In this document: piece by piece, positions 34,533-44,448 of the stretch
Numbering within the stretch: the first letter of the stretch is position 1
How the letters are laid out: each line of letters starts with the position of its first letter
Assembly: GCF_038957035.1 (NCBI RefSeq)
Contig: NZ_CP152412.1
Span: forward strand, 4,088,501-4,152,500
DNA length: 64,000 nucleotides
Source: Bradyrhizobium sp. B097
GTDB lineage: Bacteria; Pseudomonadota; Alphaproteobacteria; Rhizobiales; Xanthobacteraceae
Direction: 5' to 3'
Program-made: the position numbers and the translations under genes
Notes under the pieces: generated by a model
Databases searched by the model: none
The model's input: only the letters and a program-made list of their open reading frames with translations
What the model was told of the DNA's origin: nothing

Positions 34533-35285
34533 GTGGCGCTTCCTCCGCTCGATTCTCCGCAATGGCAGACCTCGTTCCGCGCCTTCCTGTGGGGCGCGCG
34601 GTCGATCGGGGCGACCGTGCTGACGCTGGTGCTGTTTGCGACCTATCTCGGCATCGGCGCGCTGGCGCATGATTCCGGCTTCTCGCTGGGCTGGACGCTG
34701 GCGAGCACTGCGTTCGTCTGGGCGGGCCCGGCGCAGATCATCGTGATCACGACGCTCGGCTCCGGCGCCACCGTGCTGCAATCGGCGATCGCGGTCACCG
34801 TCAGCGCGATCAGGCTGTTTCCGATGGTGGTGTCGGTGCTGCCGATGATGCGCACGGAGGACACCAAGCGCCGGCATCTGATCCTGGTGGCGCACCTCAC
34901 GGCGGTGACGCTGTGGGTCGAGTGCTTCCGCTTCCTGCCGCAGGTGCCGCGCAACCGGCGGATCGCCTTCATCCATGGGCTCGGCTGCGGGCTGGTCTCG
35001 GTCTGCCTGATCGCTAACACGATCGGCTACACGCTCGCGGCCAACCTCACGCCGCTATTAGCCGCCGGCATGCTGATGCTGACGCCGCTGGCCTTCCTGT
35101 TCTCCACCGCGCGCAACTGCCGCGAGCTCGCCGACGTCATCGCACTGGTGCTTGGGCTCTTGCTGTTCCCGCTGGCGGCGATGCTGAACAGCGGCGTCGA
35201 CATCCTGGTCAGCGGCGTCGTCGCCGGAACCATCGCCTATGGCGTGCACCGGGCGAGGGCAGGCATCGTGAAGGCGCGCGCATGA
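34533..35285 (+). CDS. azlC: AzlC-family branched-chain amino acid exporter, large subunit
   Basis: 250 residues with several hydrophobic spans. Family features are FLWGARSIGATVLTLVLFATYLGIGALAH, FVWAGPAQIIVITTL and VTVSAIRLFPMVVSVLP. AzlC and AzlD together export leucine, isoleucine and valine and their analogues. The start is a GTG at 34533. azlD overlaps by 4 bases (ATGA), which shows translational coupling. Confidence 0.9.
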   Translation: MALPPLDSPQWQTSFRAFLWGARSIGATVLTLVLFATYLGIGALAHDSGFSLGWTLASTAFVWAGPAQIIVITTLGSGATVLQSAIAVTVSAIRLFPMVVSVLPMMRTEDTKRRHLILVAHLTAVTLWVECFRFLPQVPRNRRIAFIHGLGCGLVSVCLIANTIGYTLAANLTPLLAAGMLMLTPLAFLFSTARNCRELADVIALVLGLLLFPLAAMLNSGVDILVSGVVAGTIAYGVHRARAGIVKARA

Positions 35286-35626
35286 GCAGCTTCATCGGCG
35301 ACTGGCACGCGCTCGCGATCCTGTTCGTGGCGGGCGTCATCCCCAACCAGATCTGGCGCATGCTCGGCCTGTGGTTCGGCGGCGGCATCGACGAGAATTC
35401 CGAGCTCTTGGTCTGGGTGAGGGCAGTCGCCACCGCGATCCTCGCCGGTATCATTGCGCAGATCGTGGTGCAGCCGCCGGGCGCGCTCGCCAGCGTGCCG
35501 GACTGGCTGCGTTACGGCGCCGTCGCCGCGGGCTTCCTGGCGTTCATGCTGGCGAGGAAGTCGATCTTCGCCGGCGTGATCGTGGGCGAAATCGTCATGC
35601 TGTCAGGCAAATACTGGCTCGGCTGA
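35282..35626 (+). CDS. azlD: AzlD-family small subunit of the branched-chain amino acid exporter
   Basis: 114 residues with 3-4 hydrophobic spans. MSSFIGDWHALAILFVAGVIPNQIWRMLG is the typical AzlD opening, and the C-terminal half (FLAFMLARKSIFAGVIVGEIVMLSG) also fits. Its ATG overlaps the azlC stop (ATGA). Confidence 0.9.
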   Translation: MSSFIGDWHALAILFVAGVIPNQIWRMLGLWFGGGIDENSELLVWVRAVATAILAGIIAQIVVQPPGALASVPDWLRYGAVAAGFLAFMLARKSIFAGVIVGEIVMLSGKYWLG

Positions 35627-35683
35627 TTGCGGCCATCGCATTATCCGTTACTCTCGTTCTCCAAGAAATAACGGGGGAACGTC

Positions 35684-36664
35684 ATGCAGCGGCGCGCATC
35701 ATCGGCCTTCATTGTTGCTTTGGCTGCCATGCTGGCGGCGGCGTTGCCGGCGCGCGCCGCGGACTATCCGTCACGTCCGATCAAGCTCGTGGTGCCCTAC
35801 GCCGCTGGTGGACCGACCGACGTGCTCGGCCGCATCGTCGGCGAATATCTCGGGCGCGATCTCAAGCAGGTGGTCGTGGTCGAGAACAAGGCCGGCGCGC
35901 AGGGCGCGATCGGCGCCGAGGCGGTCGCGCGCTCCGATCCCGACGGCTACACGCTGTTCGTGACGGCGGCCTCGATCTTCGTGCTCAATCCGCTGCTCTA
36001 TAAGAAGCTGCCGTACGATCCCGCCAGGGATTTCCGCCTGCTGTCCGTGATCACGGATGCGCCGATGATCATGGAGGTGAATCCGTCGGTCCCGGCCAAG
36101 ACGATCGCGGAGTTCGTCGCCTACGCCAAGAAGAATCCCGGCAAGCTCAATTTCGGATCGGCCGGCACCGGCGGCACCGTTCACCTCGCCGGCGAGATGT
36201 TCAAGCAGATGGCCGGCGTCGAGATGACCCACGTGCCGTACAAGGGCGCCGGACCCGCGCTGCAGGATTTGCTGTCAGGCAACATCCAGCTGATGTTCGA
36301 CACGCTCGGCACCGCGCTGCCGCCGGTCAAGTCAGGCATGCTGCGCGCGCTGGCCGTCACCTCGACCGAGCGAATCCCCGACTTGCCCGATCTGCCGACG
36401 ATTGCCGAGAGCGGCTACCCCGATTATGCGGTCAGCGTCTGGTATGGTATTGCGGCGCCGTCGAAGGTGCCTGACGAGATTGCCGACAAGATCAAGGCGA
36501 GCCTCGACCGGGCCTTGAACGACGAGGCGTTTCGCGCTTCGCTGGTCAGGATCGGCTTTCCGCCGCTGCGCGTAAAGAGCCAGGCCGAGATCGACAGATT
36601 TGTGGACACCGATCGCGCGCGGTGGGCGGGCGTGGTCAAGGCGCTGAACATATCGTTGGACTGA
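35684..36664 (+). CDS. Tripartite tricarboxylate transporter substrate-binding protein (TctC/Bug)
   Basis: 326 residues. The signal peptide ends at ALPARAADYPSRPIKLVVPYAAGG, which also begins the mature Bug protein. Further marks are VENKAGAQGAIGAEAVARSDPDGYTLF and GTGGTVHLAGEMFKQMAGVEMTHVPYKG. It binds an organic acid in the periplasm. The TctA/TctB membrane subunits are not adjacent, so the transport partner must be elsewhere, as is common for Bug proteins. GGGGGAAC lies before the ATG. Confidence 0.93.
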   Translation: MQRRASSAFIVALAAMLAAALPARAADYPSRPIKLVVPYAAGGPTDVLGRIVGEYLGRDLKQVVVVENKAGAQGAIGAEAVARSDPDGYTLFVTAASIFVLNPLLYKKLPYDPARDFRLLSVITDAPMIMEVNPSVPAKTIAEFVAYAKKNPGKLNFGSAGTGGTVHLAGEMFKQMAGVEMTHVPYKGAGPALQDLLSGNIQLMFDTLGTALPPVKSGMLRALAVTSTERIPDLPDLPTIAESGYPDYAVSVWYGIAAPSKVPDEIADKIKASLDRALNDEAFRASLVRIGFPPLRVKSQAEIDRFVDTDRARWAGVVKALNISLD

Positions 36665-36667
36665 CAC

Positions 36668-37159
36668 ATGGTACGTGAAATGGAATTGCGCCAGGGCGAG
36701 GTCGCCGTCGACATGCCGACGGCGCGCGACGCCGGGCTCGTCTTCATCGGCCGCATCCGCACGCCCTGGACCTCGCGGCTGGCGACGCCGCGGCAGGGGC
36801 GGCATGACGGCCCGGTGTGCCGGCTCGAGATCTTCGAGCCCTGGGTCGCCGCGATCAAGGGCGTCGATTTCTACTCGAACCTCGAGGTCCTCTACTGGCT
36901 ACACCAGTCGCGTCGCGACATCGTGCTGCAAAGCCCGAAGAACAACGGCAACACCCGCGGCACCTTCTCGCTGCGCTCGCCGGTGCGCCCCAATCCGATC
37001 GGGACCTCGATCGTCAAGCTGGTCGGTGTCGAGGGCAACGTCATCCTGGTGCGCGGCCTCGACTGCCTCGACGAGACGCCGCTGATCGACGTCAAGCCCG
37101 ACCGCTGCGAGTTCACCCCGCTCGCCCCGCCGCAGGCGGGGGATTTCGAGACGGAGTAG
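36668..37159 (+). CDS. trmO: tRNA-Thr (GGU) A37 N6-methyltransferase, TrmO family
   Basis: 163 residues of the TsaA/TrmO family, which methylates N6 of t6A37 in tRNA-Thr with S-adenosylmethionine. Visible are IGRIRTPW near residue 28, LEIFEPWVAAI, YSNLEVLYWLHQSRRDI, SLRSPVRPNPIGTSIVKLV and LDCLDETPLIDVKPD. It starts 4 bases after the TctC stop and is probably co-transcribed with it, though the functions are unrelated. It is shorter than E. coli TrmO (about 235), as in many alphaproteobacteria. Confidence 0.88.
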   Translation: MVREMELRQGEVAVDMPTARDAGLVFIGRIRTPWTSRLATPRQGRHDGPVCRLEIFEPWVAAIKGVDFYSNLEVLYWLHQSRRDIVLQSPKNNGNTRGTFSLRSPVRPNPIGTSIVKLVGVEGNVILVRGLDCLDETPLIDVKPDRCEFTPLAPPQAGDFETE

Positions 37160-37164
37160 GATTC

Positions 37165-37252
37165 GTAGCCCGGATGAAGCGAAGCGAAATCCGGGACGGT
37201 CTTACAATGCTGTAAGGACTCCCGGATTGCGCTGCGCTTCATCCGGGCTACG
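37165..37252. repeat. Family-3 palindromic repeat, copy 2
   Basis: 88 bases with arms GTAGCCCGGATGAAGCGAAG and CTTCATCCGGGCTAC, 5 bases after the trmO stop. The centre (GGTCTTACAATGCTGTAAGG) differs from the other copies. Confidence 0.88.
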
Positions 37253-37275
37253 CAGCATCGCGCGTGTCGCGCGGC

Positions 37276-37701
37276 CTATCTCAACGCCGCAATCAGTTTC
37301 GCCGCATTCGCCTCCAGCACCTTGCCGTCTTCCTTGTGGCTGGCGGGCGGCAACAGCGCGACGCCATCCTTGCGCGGCATCACATGCATGTGCAGATGGA
37401 ACACGACCTGGCCGCCGGCGGGCTCGTTGAATTGCTGCACGGTGATGCCGTCGGCCTCGAACGCCTTCATCGCCGCGGCCGCGATCTTGTGGGCGGCGCG
37501 TGCGACATGGGCGTAGTCGTCCGCCTTGATGTCGAGGATGTTGCGGGCCGGGGCCTTCGGAATGACGAGTGTATGCCCGGGCGAGCGCGGCATGATGTCG
37601 AGGAAGGCGAGCACGTGCTCGTTCTCGTAGACCTTGTAGGACGGAAATTCGCCGCGCAGGATTTTTGCGAAGGGGTTGTTGTTGTCATAGGCGGCGGGCA
37701 T
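37276..37701 (-). CDS. HIT-family nucleotide-binding protein
   Basis: 141 residues of the histidine triad family: nucleotide hydrolases or transferases. The triad is HLHMH (His102, 104, 106) in the context VVFHLHMHVMPRKDG. Also typical are KILRGEFPSYKVYENEHVLAFLDI and PGHTLVIPK. The biological substrate is unknown, often AMP-lysine or dinucleoside polyphosphates. It is 54 bases from the downstream end of the FemAB-like gene but in a separate frame. Confidence 0.92.
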   Translation of the reverse strand: MPAAYDNNNPFAKILRGEFPSYKVYENEHVLAFLDIMPRSPGHTLVIPKAPARNILDIKADDYAHVARAAHKIAAAAMKAFEADGITVQQFNEPAGGQVVFHLHMHVMPRKDGVALLPPASHKEDGKVLEANAAKLIAALR

Positions 37702-37755
37702 GGCGGCGGCTCCTTCGGATTTTAGAACGCTAATGTCTTAGTCGCGGTCCAAACG

Positions 37756-39006
<1,251 letters not shown>

Positions 39007-39032
39007 CGAGAGTGAAGACCGGTGCCTCTTTT

Positions 39033-39079
39033 GAGCATGATCTTTCCGGAACAGCTGGCTCCACTTCCGGATCATGCTC
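39033..39079. repeat. Palindromic repeat, GAGCATGATC ends
   Basis: GAGCATGATC and GATCATGCTC form a perfect 10-base inverted repeat around a 27-base centre, 27 bases upstream of the FemAB-like start. It is related to the repeat at 12717 in its ends. Here it sits in the 5' leader, so it may affect expression. Confidence 0.55.
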
Positions 39080-39173
39080 CGCATTCCGCCATCGCCGATG
39101 ACGACCAACGCTTTGACCAACCCTTGCCAAGATCGTGCGTCGCAGCGACGAGTTCAAGACTGCCGGCGACATG

Positions 39174-39926
39174 TCAGGTTCCCGGCACGAACCCCTCGAA
39201 AATCATCTGGTCGGCGTAGCGGGCCGCGCGCTCGCGCTGTTCCGCCGTCCGCACGGTCCACGCCAGCAGTGGGCAGCCGAACACGTTGCGGGCGATCCAG
39301 GGCGCCGGCGCCGGCAGCTGGTTGACCCAGAAGGCGACGAAATGCGGCTCGGTCTTGAAGCCGTGACGCAGATACAGCATGCCGTCGCGCTGGGCCGGCG
39401 TCAGCTTGGTCCAGGAACTGTCGTCATAGCTGCGCTGGGCGGTGATGCCGCGCGGCAGGCTCGGCATGGTCTCGCGCAGCGCCAGCACCTGGTCGGGATC
39501 GAACGACATGCCGACCACAGGGCCGGAATAGGGCGACAGCACCTCGGCCATCCGCCGAACCAGCTTGCGGTCGCCGTCGAAATGGCTCTTCACCTCGACC
39601 ACCAGCGGGACGCGGCCGGCGACCAGCGTGCAGAGATCGCCGAGCGTCATCATCTGCTCGGAGGTGCCTTTGAACTTCACCGCCTTCAGCTCGGCTGCGG
39701 TCTTGGTCGACAGCAGGCCGGAGCCTTCGGTGAGGCGGCCGAGCGCATCGTCGTGATGCACCATCGCCTCGCCGTCGGCGGTGAGCTGGATATCGCACTC
39801 GATCGCGAAGTTGCCCGCGACCGCGGCACTGGCCGCGGCCGGCATGTTCTCGATAACGCCGCGTGCGGCATCGTGCAGGCCGCGATGGGCGACCGGCCGT
39901 TTGGTCAGCCAATCAGGGGCGCGCAT
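39174..39926 (-). CDS. Glycerophosphodiester phosphodiesterase
   Basis: 250 residues of the GDPD/UgpQ family, which hydrolyses glycerophosphodiesters to glycerol-3-phosphate and an alcohol. The catalytic start is AHRGLHDAARGVIENMPAAASAAVAGNFAIECDIQLTADGEAMVHHDDALGRLT: the HRG histidine, the E-N pair, E-x-D and H-D of the TIM-barrel active site. Cytoplasmic form, no signal peptide. The RidA gene lies 3 bases upstream on the same strand, so they form one operon. Confidence 0.92.
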   Translation of the reverse strand: MRAPDWLTKRPVAHRGLHDAARGVIENMPAAASAAVAGNFAIECDIQLTADGEAMVHHDDALGRLTEGSGLLSTKTAAELKAVKFKGTSEQMMTLGDLCTLVAGRVPLVVEVKSHFDGDRKLVRRMAEVLSPYSGPVVGMSFDPDQVLALRETMPSLPRGITAQRSYDDSSWTKLTPAQRDGMLYLRHGFKTEPHFVAFWVNQLPAPAPWIARNVFGCPLLAWTVRTAEQRERAARYADQMIFEGFVPGT

Positions 39927-39929
39927 CGA

Positions 39930-40397
39930 TCAGGAGACTTCGAACACGCCTTCGACCTCGACCGCGGCGTCCGCCGGCAGCGACGCGACGCCGACGGTGG
40001 TGCGGGCATGGCGGCCCTTGTCGCCGAACGCCGCGACCATCAGGTCGGAGGCGCCGTTCAGCACCTTCGGTCCGTCGAAGAAGTCCGGCGCCGAGTTGAT
40101 GAAGCCGCCGAGCCGCACCACGCGCACGACCTTGTCGAGATCGCCAAGCGCGGCCTTGACCTGGGCCAAGAGGTTGATCGCGCAGCCCTGCGCCGCGGCG
40201 ACGCCTTGCTCGAGCGTGACGCCGGCACCGAGCTTGCCCTTGGCGATCAGCTTGCCTTCGGCGTTGAAACAGACCTGGCCCGAGACGAACAACAGGTTTC
40301 CGCTGCGGACGAAGGGGACATAGTTCGCGACCGGGGAGGTCGGCTGTGGAAGTGTGATGCCCTGTGACGCCAGTTTCTGTTCGACGGTACCCGCCAT
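39930..40397 (-). CDS. RidA/YjgF-family protein (first copy)
   Basis: 155 residues of the RidA family, which hydrolyses reactive enamine/imine intermediates. Typical text is QGITLPQPTSPVANYVPFVRSGNLLFVSGQVCFNAEGKLIAKGKLG, then ARTTVGVASLPADAAVEVEGVFEV with the R-x-x-x-G of the active site. The ATG at 40397 is preferred; a longer frame upstream has no family match. It precedes and is coupled with the GDPD gene. Confidence 0.92.
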   Translation of the reverse strand: MAGTVEQKLASQGITLPQPTSPVANYVPFVRSGNLLFVSGQVCFNAEGKLIAKGKLGAGVTLEQGVAAAQGCAINLLAQVKAALGDLDKVVRVVRLGGFINSAPDFFDGPKVLNGASDLMVAAFGDKGRHARTTVGVASLPADAAVEVEGVFEVS

Positions 40398-40659
40398 TTT
40401 TGTTCCCCAATTGGAATTGCACGAAGCCTGAAACGCGGTCAGGGCCAAGTTTGTTTCGTTTGTTTCGCGCATCGTGTCGCAGGTTGCAAGCGACGGTAAG
40501 GTGAGGGCCCGCGGCGGTGACGTGTGGAATCGCACGGAAAGCTGCCAAGAATGACGGCAAACTCGCTCCTTACATTGCTATTTTGTCAGACTTGCCCCAG
40601 TTGCGGCGCAATACCACCGTCACTATTGTGGCGAATCCCTGCCTCCTCGAGGAAAAACC

Positions 40660-41523
40660 ATGACCTTGCCGTTTCGGAATCCGTCGCGTGCCCTGGTGCT
40701 CACGATCGCCGTTGCCGCAGGAGCCGGTCTGGTTCATGGGGCAGCCGCTGCGGCCGGCGGGCCGTTTCTGGCGCATCAGGCGCTGTACGATCTCAGCCTC
40801 GTGAAATCGCGCGGCTCCAATTCGGTCAGCGATGCGCGCGGGCGCATCCTCTACAATTTCTCCGGCAGCTCCTGCGAAGGCTACACCTCCGAATTCCGCC
40901 AGGTGTCCGAACTCGACAGCGGCGAGGGCAAGGTGACGCTGTCCGATCTGCGCTCCACGTCCTGGGAGGACGCCTCTGGCAAGAGCTACCGCTTCAAGAT
41001 CGATACGCGGATGAACGACAGCGACTCGTCGCCGGTCGACGGTATCGCCGAGCGTGTGGGCGATCATATCACCGTGAAGCTGACCCAGCCGGTGAAGAAG
41101 ACGTTCAATCTCGACGGCAAGATCGTGTTCCCGACCGAGCAGATCCAGCACATCATCGCCGCCGCCCGCGACGGCAAATCGGTGCTCGAACAGACCGTCT
41201 ATGACGGCTCCGACAATGGCGAGAAGGTCTACAACACGCTGACTGTGATCGGCCGGCCGATCGCGGGCGACCGCGCGCCGTCATCGCCCGATCCGTCGAC
41301 CGCGAGCGATGCGATGAAGACCATGACGCGCTGGCCGGTGACGGTGAGCTATTACGACAGCGACGCGCGGGCCAAGGATGGCGAGCAGACGCCGGTCTAC
41401 GCGATGTCGTTCGAGCTCTACGAGAACGGCGTCTCCCGCGCGCTGGTCCTGGATTACAACGATTTCGTGATCTCGGGCGCGCTGGACAAGTTCGACGTCA
41501 GGGATTCCAAGCCCTGCAAGTGA
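40660..41523 (+). CDS. eipB: EipB-family periplasmic envelope integrity protein (DUF1849)
   Basis: 287 residues with a signal peptide (VLTIAVAAGAGLVHGAAAAAG). It begins GGPFLAHQALYDLSLVKSRGSNSVSDARGRILYNFSGSSCEGYTSEFRQ, the DUF1849 hallmark. EipB in Brucella is a periplasmic beta-spiral protein needed for envelope integrity and is held by a disulfide between an early cysteine and one near the C-terminus. Both are here: SSCEGY (about residue 71) and the final SKPCK. The gene is monocistronic. Confidence 0.9.
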   Translation: MTLPFRNPSRALVLTIAVAAGAGLVHGAAAAAGGPFLAHQALYDLSLVKSRGSNSVSDARGRILYNFSGSSCEGYTSEFRQVSELDSGEGKVTLSDLRSTSWEDASGKSYRFKIDTRMNDSDSSPVDGIAERVGDHITVKLTQPVKKTFNLDGKIVFPTEQIQHIIAAARDGKSVLEQTVYDGSDNGEKVYNTLTVIGRPIAGDRAPSSPDPSTASDAMKTMTRWPVTVSYYDSDARAKDGEQTPVYAMSFELYENGVSRALVLDYNDFVISGALDKFDVRDSKPCK

Positions 41524-41550
41524 CGGCTGGCGATCGCCACCCACTCGGTG

Positions 41551-41671
41551 TCGTCCCGGCGAAGGCCGGGACCCATAGCCACCGAAGGTCGTTATTGCGC
41601 GACGCTGGGGCCACAGCTTCCTTCAACAACTCAACCCTGTGGTAATGGGTCCCGGCCTTCGCCGGGACGAC
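41551..41671. repeat. Family-2 palindromic repeat, copy 2
   Basis: 121 bases, TCGTCCCGGCGAAGGCCGGG to the inverted complement. The arms have compensating changes relative to the copies at 29839 and 60718 (CCCGGC-GAAG-GCCGGG instead of CCTGGC-GAAA-GCCAGG). The centre keeps GCGCGACGCTGGGGCC. Confidence 0.88.
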
Positions 41672-41745
41672 GGCGGAGACCGCACTGGCCGGAACCATCA
41701 GACACGAGTACGCTTCCCAAAACACGCGTGTCAGGGAGGCACATC

Positions 41746-42147
41746 ATGAGCAAATCAGACCATCTTCGCCCCAGCGGCCTGCATCACAATCCGGCTTACT
41801 CCCACGTCGTGGTCGCGTCAGGGGCGCGCACGATCTACATTTCCGGACAGGTTTCCACCGACGAGGAGGGACGGGTGGTCGGCGCCGGCGATCTTGCCGC
41901 TCAGACGACGCAGGTGATGCAGAACCTCGGCATGGCGTTGAAAGCCGCCGGCGCGAGCTATTCCAATATCGTCAAGATCACGACCTTCGTCGTCGGCTAC
42001 AAACCGGAGCTTCGCCCGATCATCGGCAAGGCACGCTCGGCATTCTTCGAGGGCATGGAGCCGCCGGCCTCGACCCTCGTCGGCGTCACCGCGCTCGCGG
42101 CGCCGGAATGGCTGATCGAGATCGAGGCGGTCGCGGTCGCGGATTGA
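41746..42147 (+). CDS. RidA/YjgF-family protein (second copy)
   Basis: 133 residues. It is a distinct RidA paralogue: RPSGLHHNPAYSHVVVASGARTIYISGQVSTDEEGRVVGAGDLAAQT, then NIVKITTFVVGY and PPASTLVGVTALAAPEWLIEIEAVAVAD. AGGGAGG lies 7 bases before the ATG. It probably acts on a reactive enamine, but its sequence differs from that of the copy at 39930, so the substrate probably differs. Confidence 0.92.
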   Translation: MSKSDHLRPSGLHHNPAYSHVVVASGARTIYISGQVSTDEEGRVVGAGDLAAQTTQVMQNLGMALKAAGASYSNIVKITTFVVGYKPELRPIIGKARSAFFEGMEPPASTLVGVTALAAPEWLIEIEAVAVAD

Positions 42148-42154
42148 TACGGGG

Positions 42155-42240
42155 CGTCATGCGCGGGCTTGACCCGCGCATCCATCGCTCTTCGAAGAAT
42201 CTTTCTGGATGGATGGCCGGGTCAAGCCCGGCCATGACGA
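42155..42240. repeat. Palindromic repeat, family 4
   Basis: CGTCATGCGCGGGCTTGACC to the inverted GCCGGGTCAAGCCCGGCCAT. The two arms pair almost throughout (GCGGGCTTGACCCGC type). It lies between the second RidA gene and dinB. Confidence 0.8.
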
Positions 42241-42244
42241 TCGA

Positions 42245-43561
42245 TTACTCCTCCGCCGGCTTTCCCGGCCCCTCATAGGCAATGCCCCTGATCACGGCGG
42301 CGTTGCCGAACTTCTTGCGCAGATTGTCGATCGCGCGTTCGGCGTGCGCCGAGCGGCGGTCGAGCATGTCGGAATCGTTGGCCTGCGCGCCCGGGCGCAG
42401 CGCGCTGACGCCGGCGCCCATCAGGCGGAAGGCGGTGCCGTCGATCTCCTTCACCAGCATCTCGCGCGTCACCGCAAAGATCTTTGCGGCCAATTGGGTC
42501 GGCGTCTGGATCGATTGCGAGCGTGTGCGCTGGCGGAAATCAGCGGTCTTCAGCTTCAGCGTGATGGTGCAGCCCGAGAGGTCGCTGCTCTTCAGCCGCG
42601 CCGAGGTCTTCTCCGACAGCTTCCAGAGCAGTTTTTCCAGGATTGCGAAATCGCGGATATCGGTCTCGAAGGTGGTCTCGCTCGAGATCGTCTTGGCGCC
42701 GCGATCGGGCACCACGCTGCGGTCGTCGATGCCGCGCGCCAGCCGCCACAGCCTGCGGCCTTCGCTCGCGAACTGCTTCATCAGCTCGTTCTCGTCGGCG
42801 CGCTGCAGGTCGGCAATGACGCGGAAGCCGCGCTGCACGAGCTTCTCTTGCGTTGCAGGGCCAACGCCGTAGATGAAGCCGACCGGCTTGCCGGCCAGCA
42901 TCTCGCGCGCCTCGTCCTGGTCGAGCGCGGCGAAGCCCCTCGGCTTGTCGAGGTCGGAGGCGATCTTGGCGAGGAACTTGTTGCAGGACAGCCCGACCGA
43001 CACCGTGATGCCGATCTCGCGCTCGACGTCGCGGGCGAACTTGGCGAGCACCTTGGCCGGGATCATGCCGTGGACGCGCTGCGTGCCGGAGAGATCGAGG
43101 AAGGCCTCGTCGATCGACAGCGGCTCGACCAGCGGCGTCAGCGCCTGCATGGCCTGGCGCACCTCGCGCCCGACCCGGACATATTTCGCCATGTCCGGCG
43201 GGATCACGGTCGCGTCAGGGCAGAGTTCCAGCGCCTTGAACATCGGCATCGCCGAGCGGACGCCGTAGGTGCGGGCGATGTAGCAGGCCGCCGACACCAC
43301 GCCGCGCTTGCCGCCGCCGATGATGACGGGGCGGTCGGCGATGTCAGGATTGTCGCGCTTCTCGACGGTGGCATAGAACGCGTCGCAGTCGATATGCGCC
43401 AGCGCCAGCGCGGGCAGGGTGCGATGGCGGACCAGCCGCGGCGAGCCGCAATGGCTGCATCGCTTCACCTTGATATCGAGATCGCCGAGGCAGTCTCGGC
43501 AGAAACTGAGGGGGCTGTCGGAAGCTGGCGCTGCCGTCGTCACGGCACGTCGCGCTCCCAC
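42245..43561 (-). CDS. dinB: DNA polymerase IV with N-terminal zinc-binding extension
   Basis: 438 residues of a Y-family translesion polymerase. It has the ALAHIDCDAFYATVEKRDNPDI palm start, SIDEAFLDLSG (catalytic D-E pair), SVGLSCNKFLAKIASDLDKPRG and the VGFIYGVGPATQEKLV fingers region. Ahead of it lies an extension with C21xxC24 and C35xxC38 (FCRDCLGDLDIKVKRCSHCG), a probable zinc ribbon. It starts with GTG at 43561, inside the 3' end of the DUF3572 gene (22-base overlap). Confidence 0.93.
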   Translation of the reverse strand: MGARRAVTTAAPASDSPLSFCRDCLGDLDIKVKRCSHCGSPRLVRHRTLPALALAHIDCDAFYATVEKRDNPDIADRPVIIGGGKRGVVSAACYIARTYGVRSAMPMFKALELCPDATVIPPDMAKYVRVGREVRQAMQALTPLVEPLSIDEAFLDLSGTQRVHGMIPAKVLAKFARDVEREIGITVSVGLSCNKFLAKIASDLDKPRGFAALDQDEAREMLAGKPVGFIYGVGPATQEKLVQRGFRVIADLQRADENELMKQFASEGRRLWRLARGIDDRSVVPDRGAKTISSETTFETDIRDFAILEKLLWKLSEKTSARLKSSDLSGCTITLKLKTADFRQRTRSQSIQTPTQLAAKIFAVTREMLVKEIDGTAFRLMGAGVSALRPGAQANDSDMLDRRSAHAERAIDNLRKKFGNAAVIRGIAYEGPGKPAEE

Positions 43562-43836
43562 TTCGGGTCGCCCAGCACCTGGTGGGCGGCAGCGACGTTG
43601 GTCGGGTGCAGTTCGGAGGCCGCGGCGAACGCCTTCACGGTGGCATCGTCGCGCATCACGAAATCGAGCACGCTCGCAAGAAATTGAGGATTGGACGCAG
43701 CGTTCCGCAGCGTCTCCGGACCGATTCCGGTTTCGGCCAGGAACAAGCCCAGCCGCTCGGGATCGCCGGCAATGAAGCCTAGCGCCTGAATCGCAACGAT
43801 TTCAGCGACTTCCCGGGGGTTGTGAACAGGCTTTTT
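43540..43836 (-). CDS. DUF3572 family protein, upstream of dinB
   Basis: 98 residues of the DUF3572 family, function unknown: KKPVHNPREVAEIVAIQALGFIAGDPERLGLFLAETGIGPETLRNAASNPQFLASVLDFVMRDD. The TTG at 43836 gives the family-typical start LKKPVHN. A longer reading from 43917 adds 27 unrelated residues. Its last 22 bases overlap dinB, which implies translational coupling with the polymerase. Confidence 0.75.
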   Translation of the reverse strand, partial: KKPVHNPREVAEIVAIQALGFIAGDPERLGLFLAETGIGPETLRNAASNPQFLASVLDFVMRDDATVKAFAAASELHPTNVAAAHQVLGDPKWERDVP

Positions 43837-44067
43837 CAACGCGCCGGTTTGCCTTTCCGTTAACTTATGGTCTCTAATGAGAAACCCATCATGCCCGAGT
43901 CTTCCGCGTGTGTTCAAGCAACGGAAACCACGCTGCGGAAGTTGGACTACGGGTTAACGGGTTAGAGCGATTCTGGCGCTAGTTTGAATTCACATTTTCG
44001 ACGCGCTCCGCGCGCGGTGCGTGAGGTGCCGCAGCCGGGCCTGTTTCCTAAGTCTGGGAGGGACGGG

Positions 44068-44433
44068 ATGGCCAAAACCGTCCTGATCGTGGAGGACAAC
44101 GAGCTCAATATGAAGCTCTTTCGCGATCTGTTGGAAGCGCATGGCTATCAGACTTCGGGCACCAGCAATGGCTTCGAAGCGCTTGATCTCGTCCGCAAGC
44201 TGCGCCCCGATCTCATCCTGATGGATATTCAATTGCCCCAGGTCTCCGGCCTGGAGGTCACGCGCTGGATCAAGGACGATCCTGACCTGCGCACGATTCC
44301 GGTGGTCGCGGTCACCGCCTTCGCCATGAAGGGCGATGAAGAGCGCATCCGCGAGGGCGGCTGCGAAGCCTATTTGTCCAAGCCGATCTCGGTCGGGAAA
44401 TTTATTGAGACTGTCCGACGCTTTATCGGATAG
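44068..44433 (+). CDS. divK: DivK single-domain response regulator
   Basis: A 121-residue CheY-like receiver with phospho-acceptor Asp53 ([15 protein letters not shown]), the acidic pocket VEDN at the start and conserved Lys105 (YLSKPI). In alphaproteobacteria DivK is phosphorylated by DivJ/PleC and sets CtrA activity. The ATG at 44068 follows GGGAGGGACGGG, a strong Shine-Dalgarno. pleD follows after 15 bases, the usual divK-pleD operon. Confidence 0.95.
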   Translation: MAKTVLIVEDNELNMKLFRDLLEAHGYQTSGTSNGFEALDLVRKLRPDLILMDIQLPQVSGLEVTRWIKDDPDLRTIPVVAVTAFAMKGDEERIREGGCEAYLSKPISVGKFIETVRRFIG

Positions 44434-44448
44434 GGGAGTTGTGGTGCC

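Noticed and set aside
43918..44067. CtrA-type site (TTAA-N7-TTAA) before divK
   Set aside because: TTAAC is present, but no second TTAA lies at the right distance.
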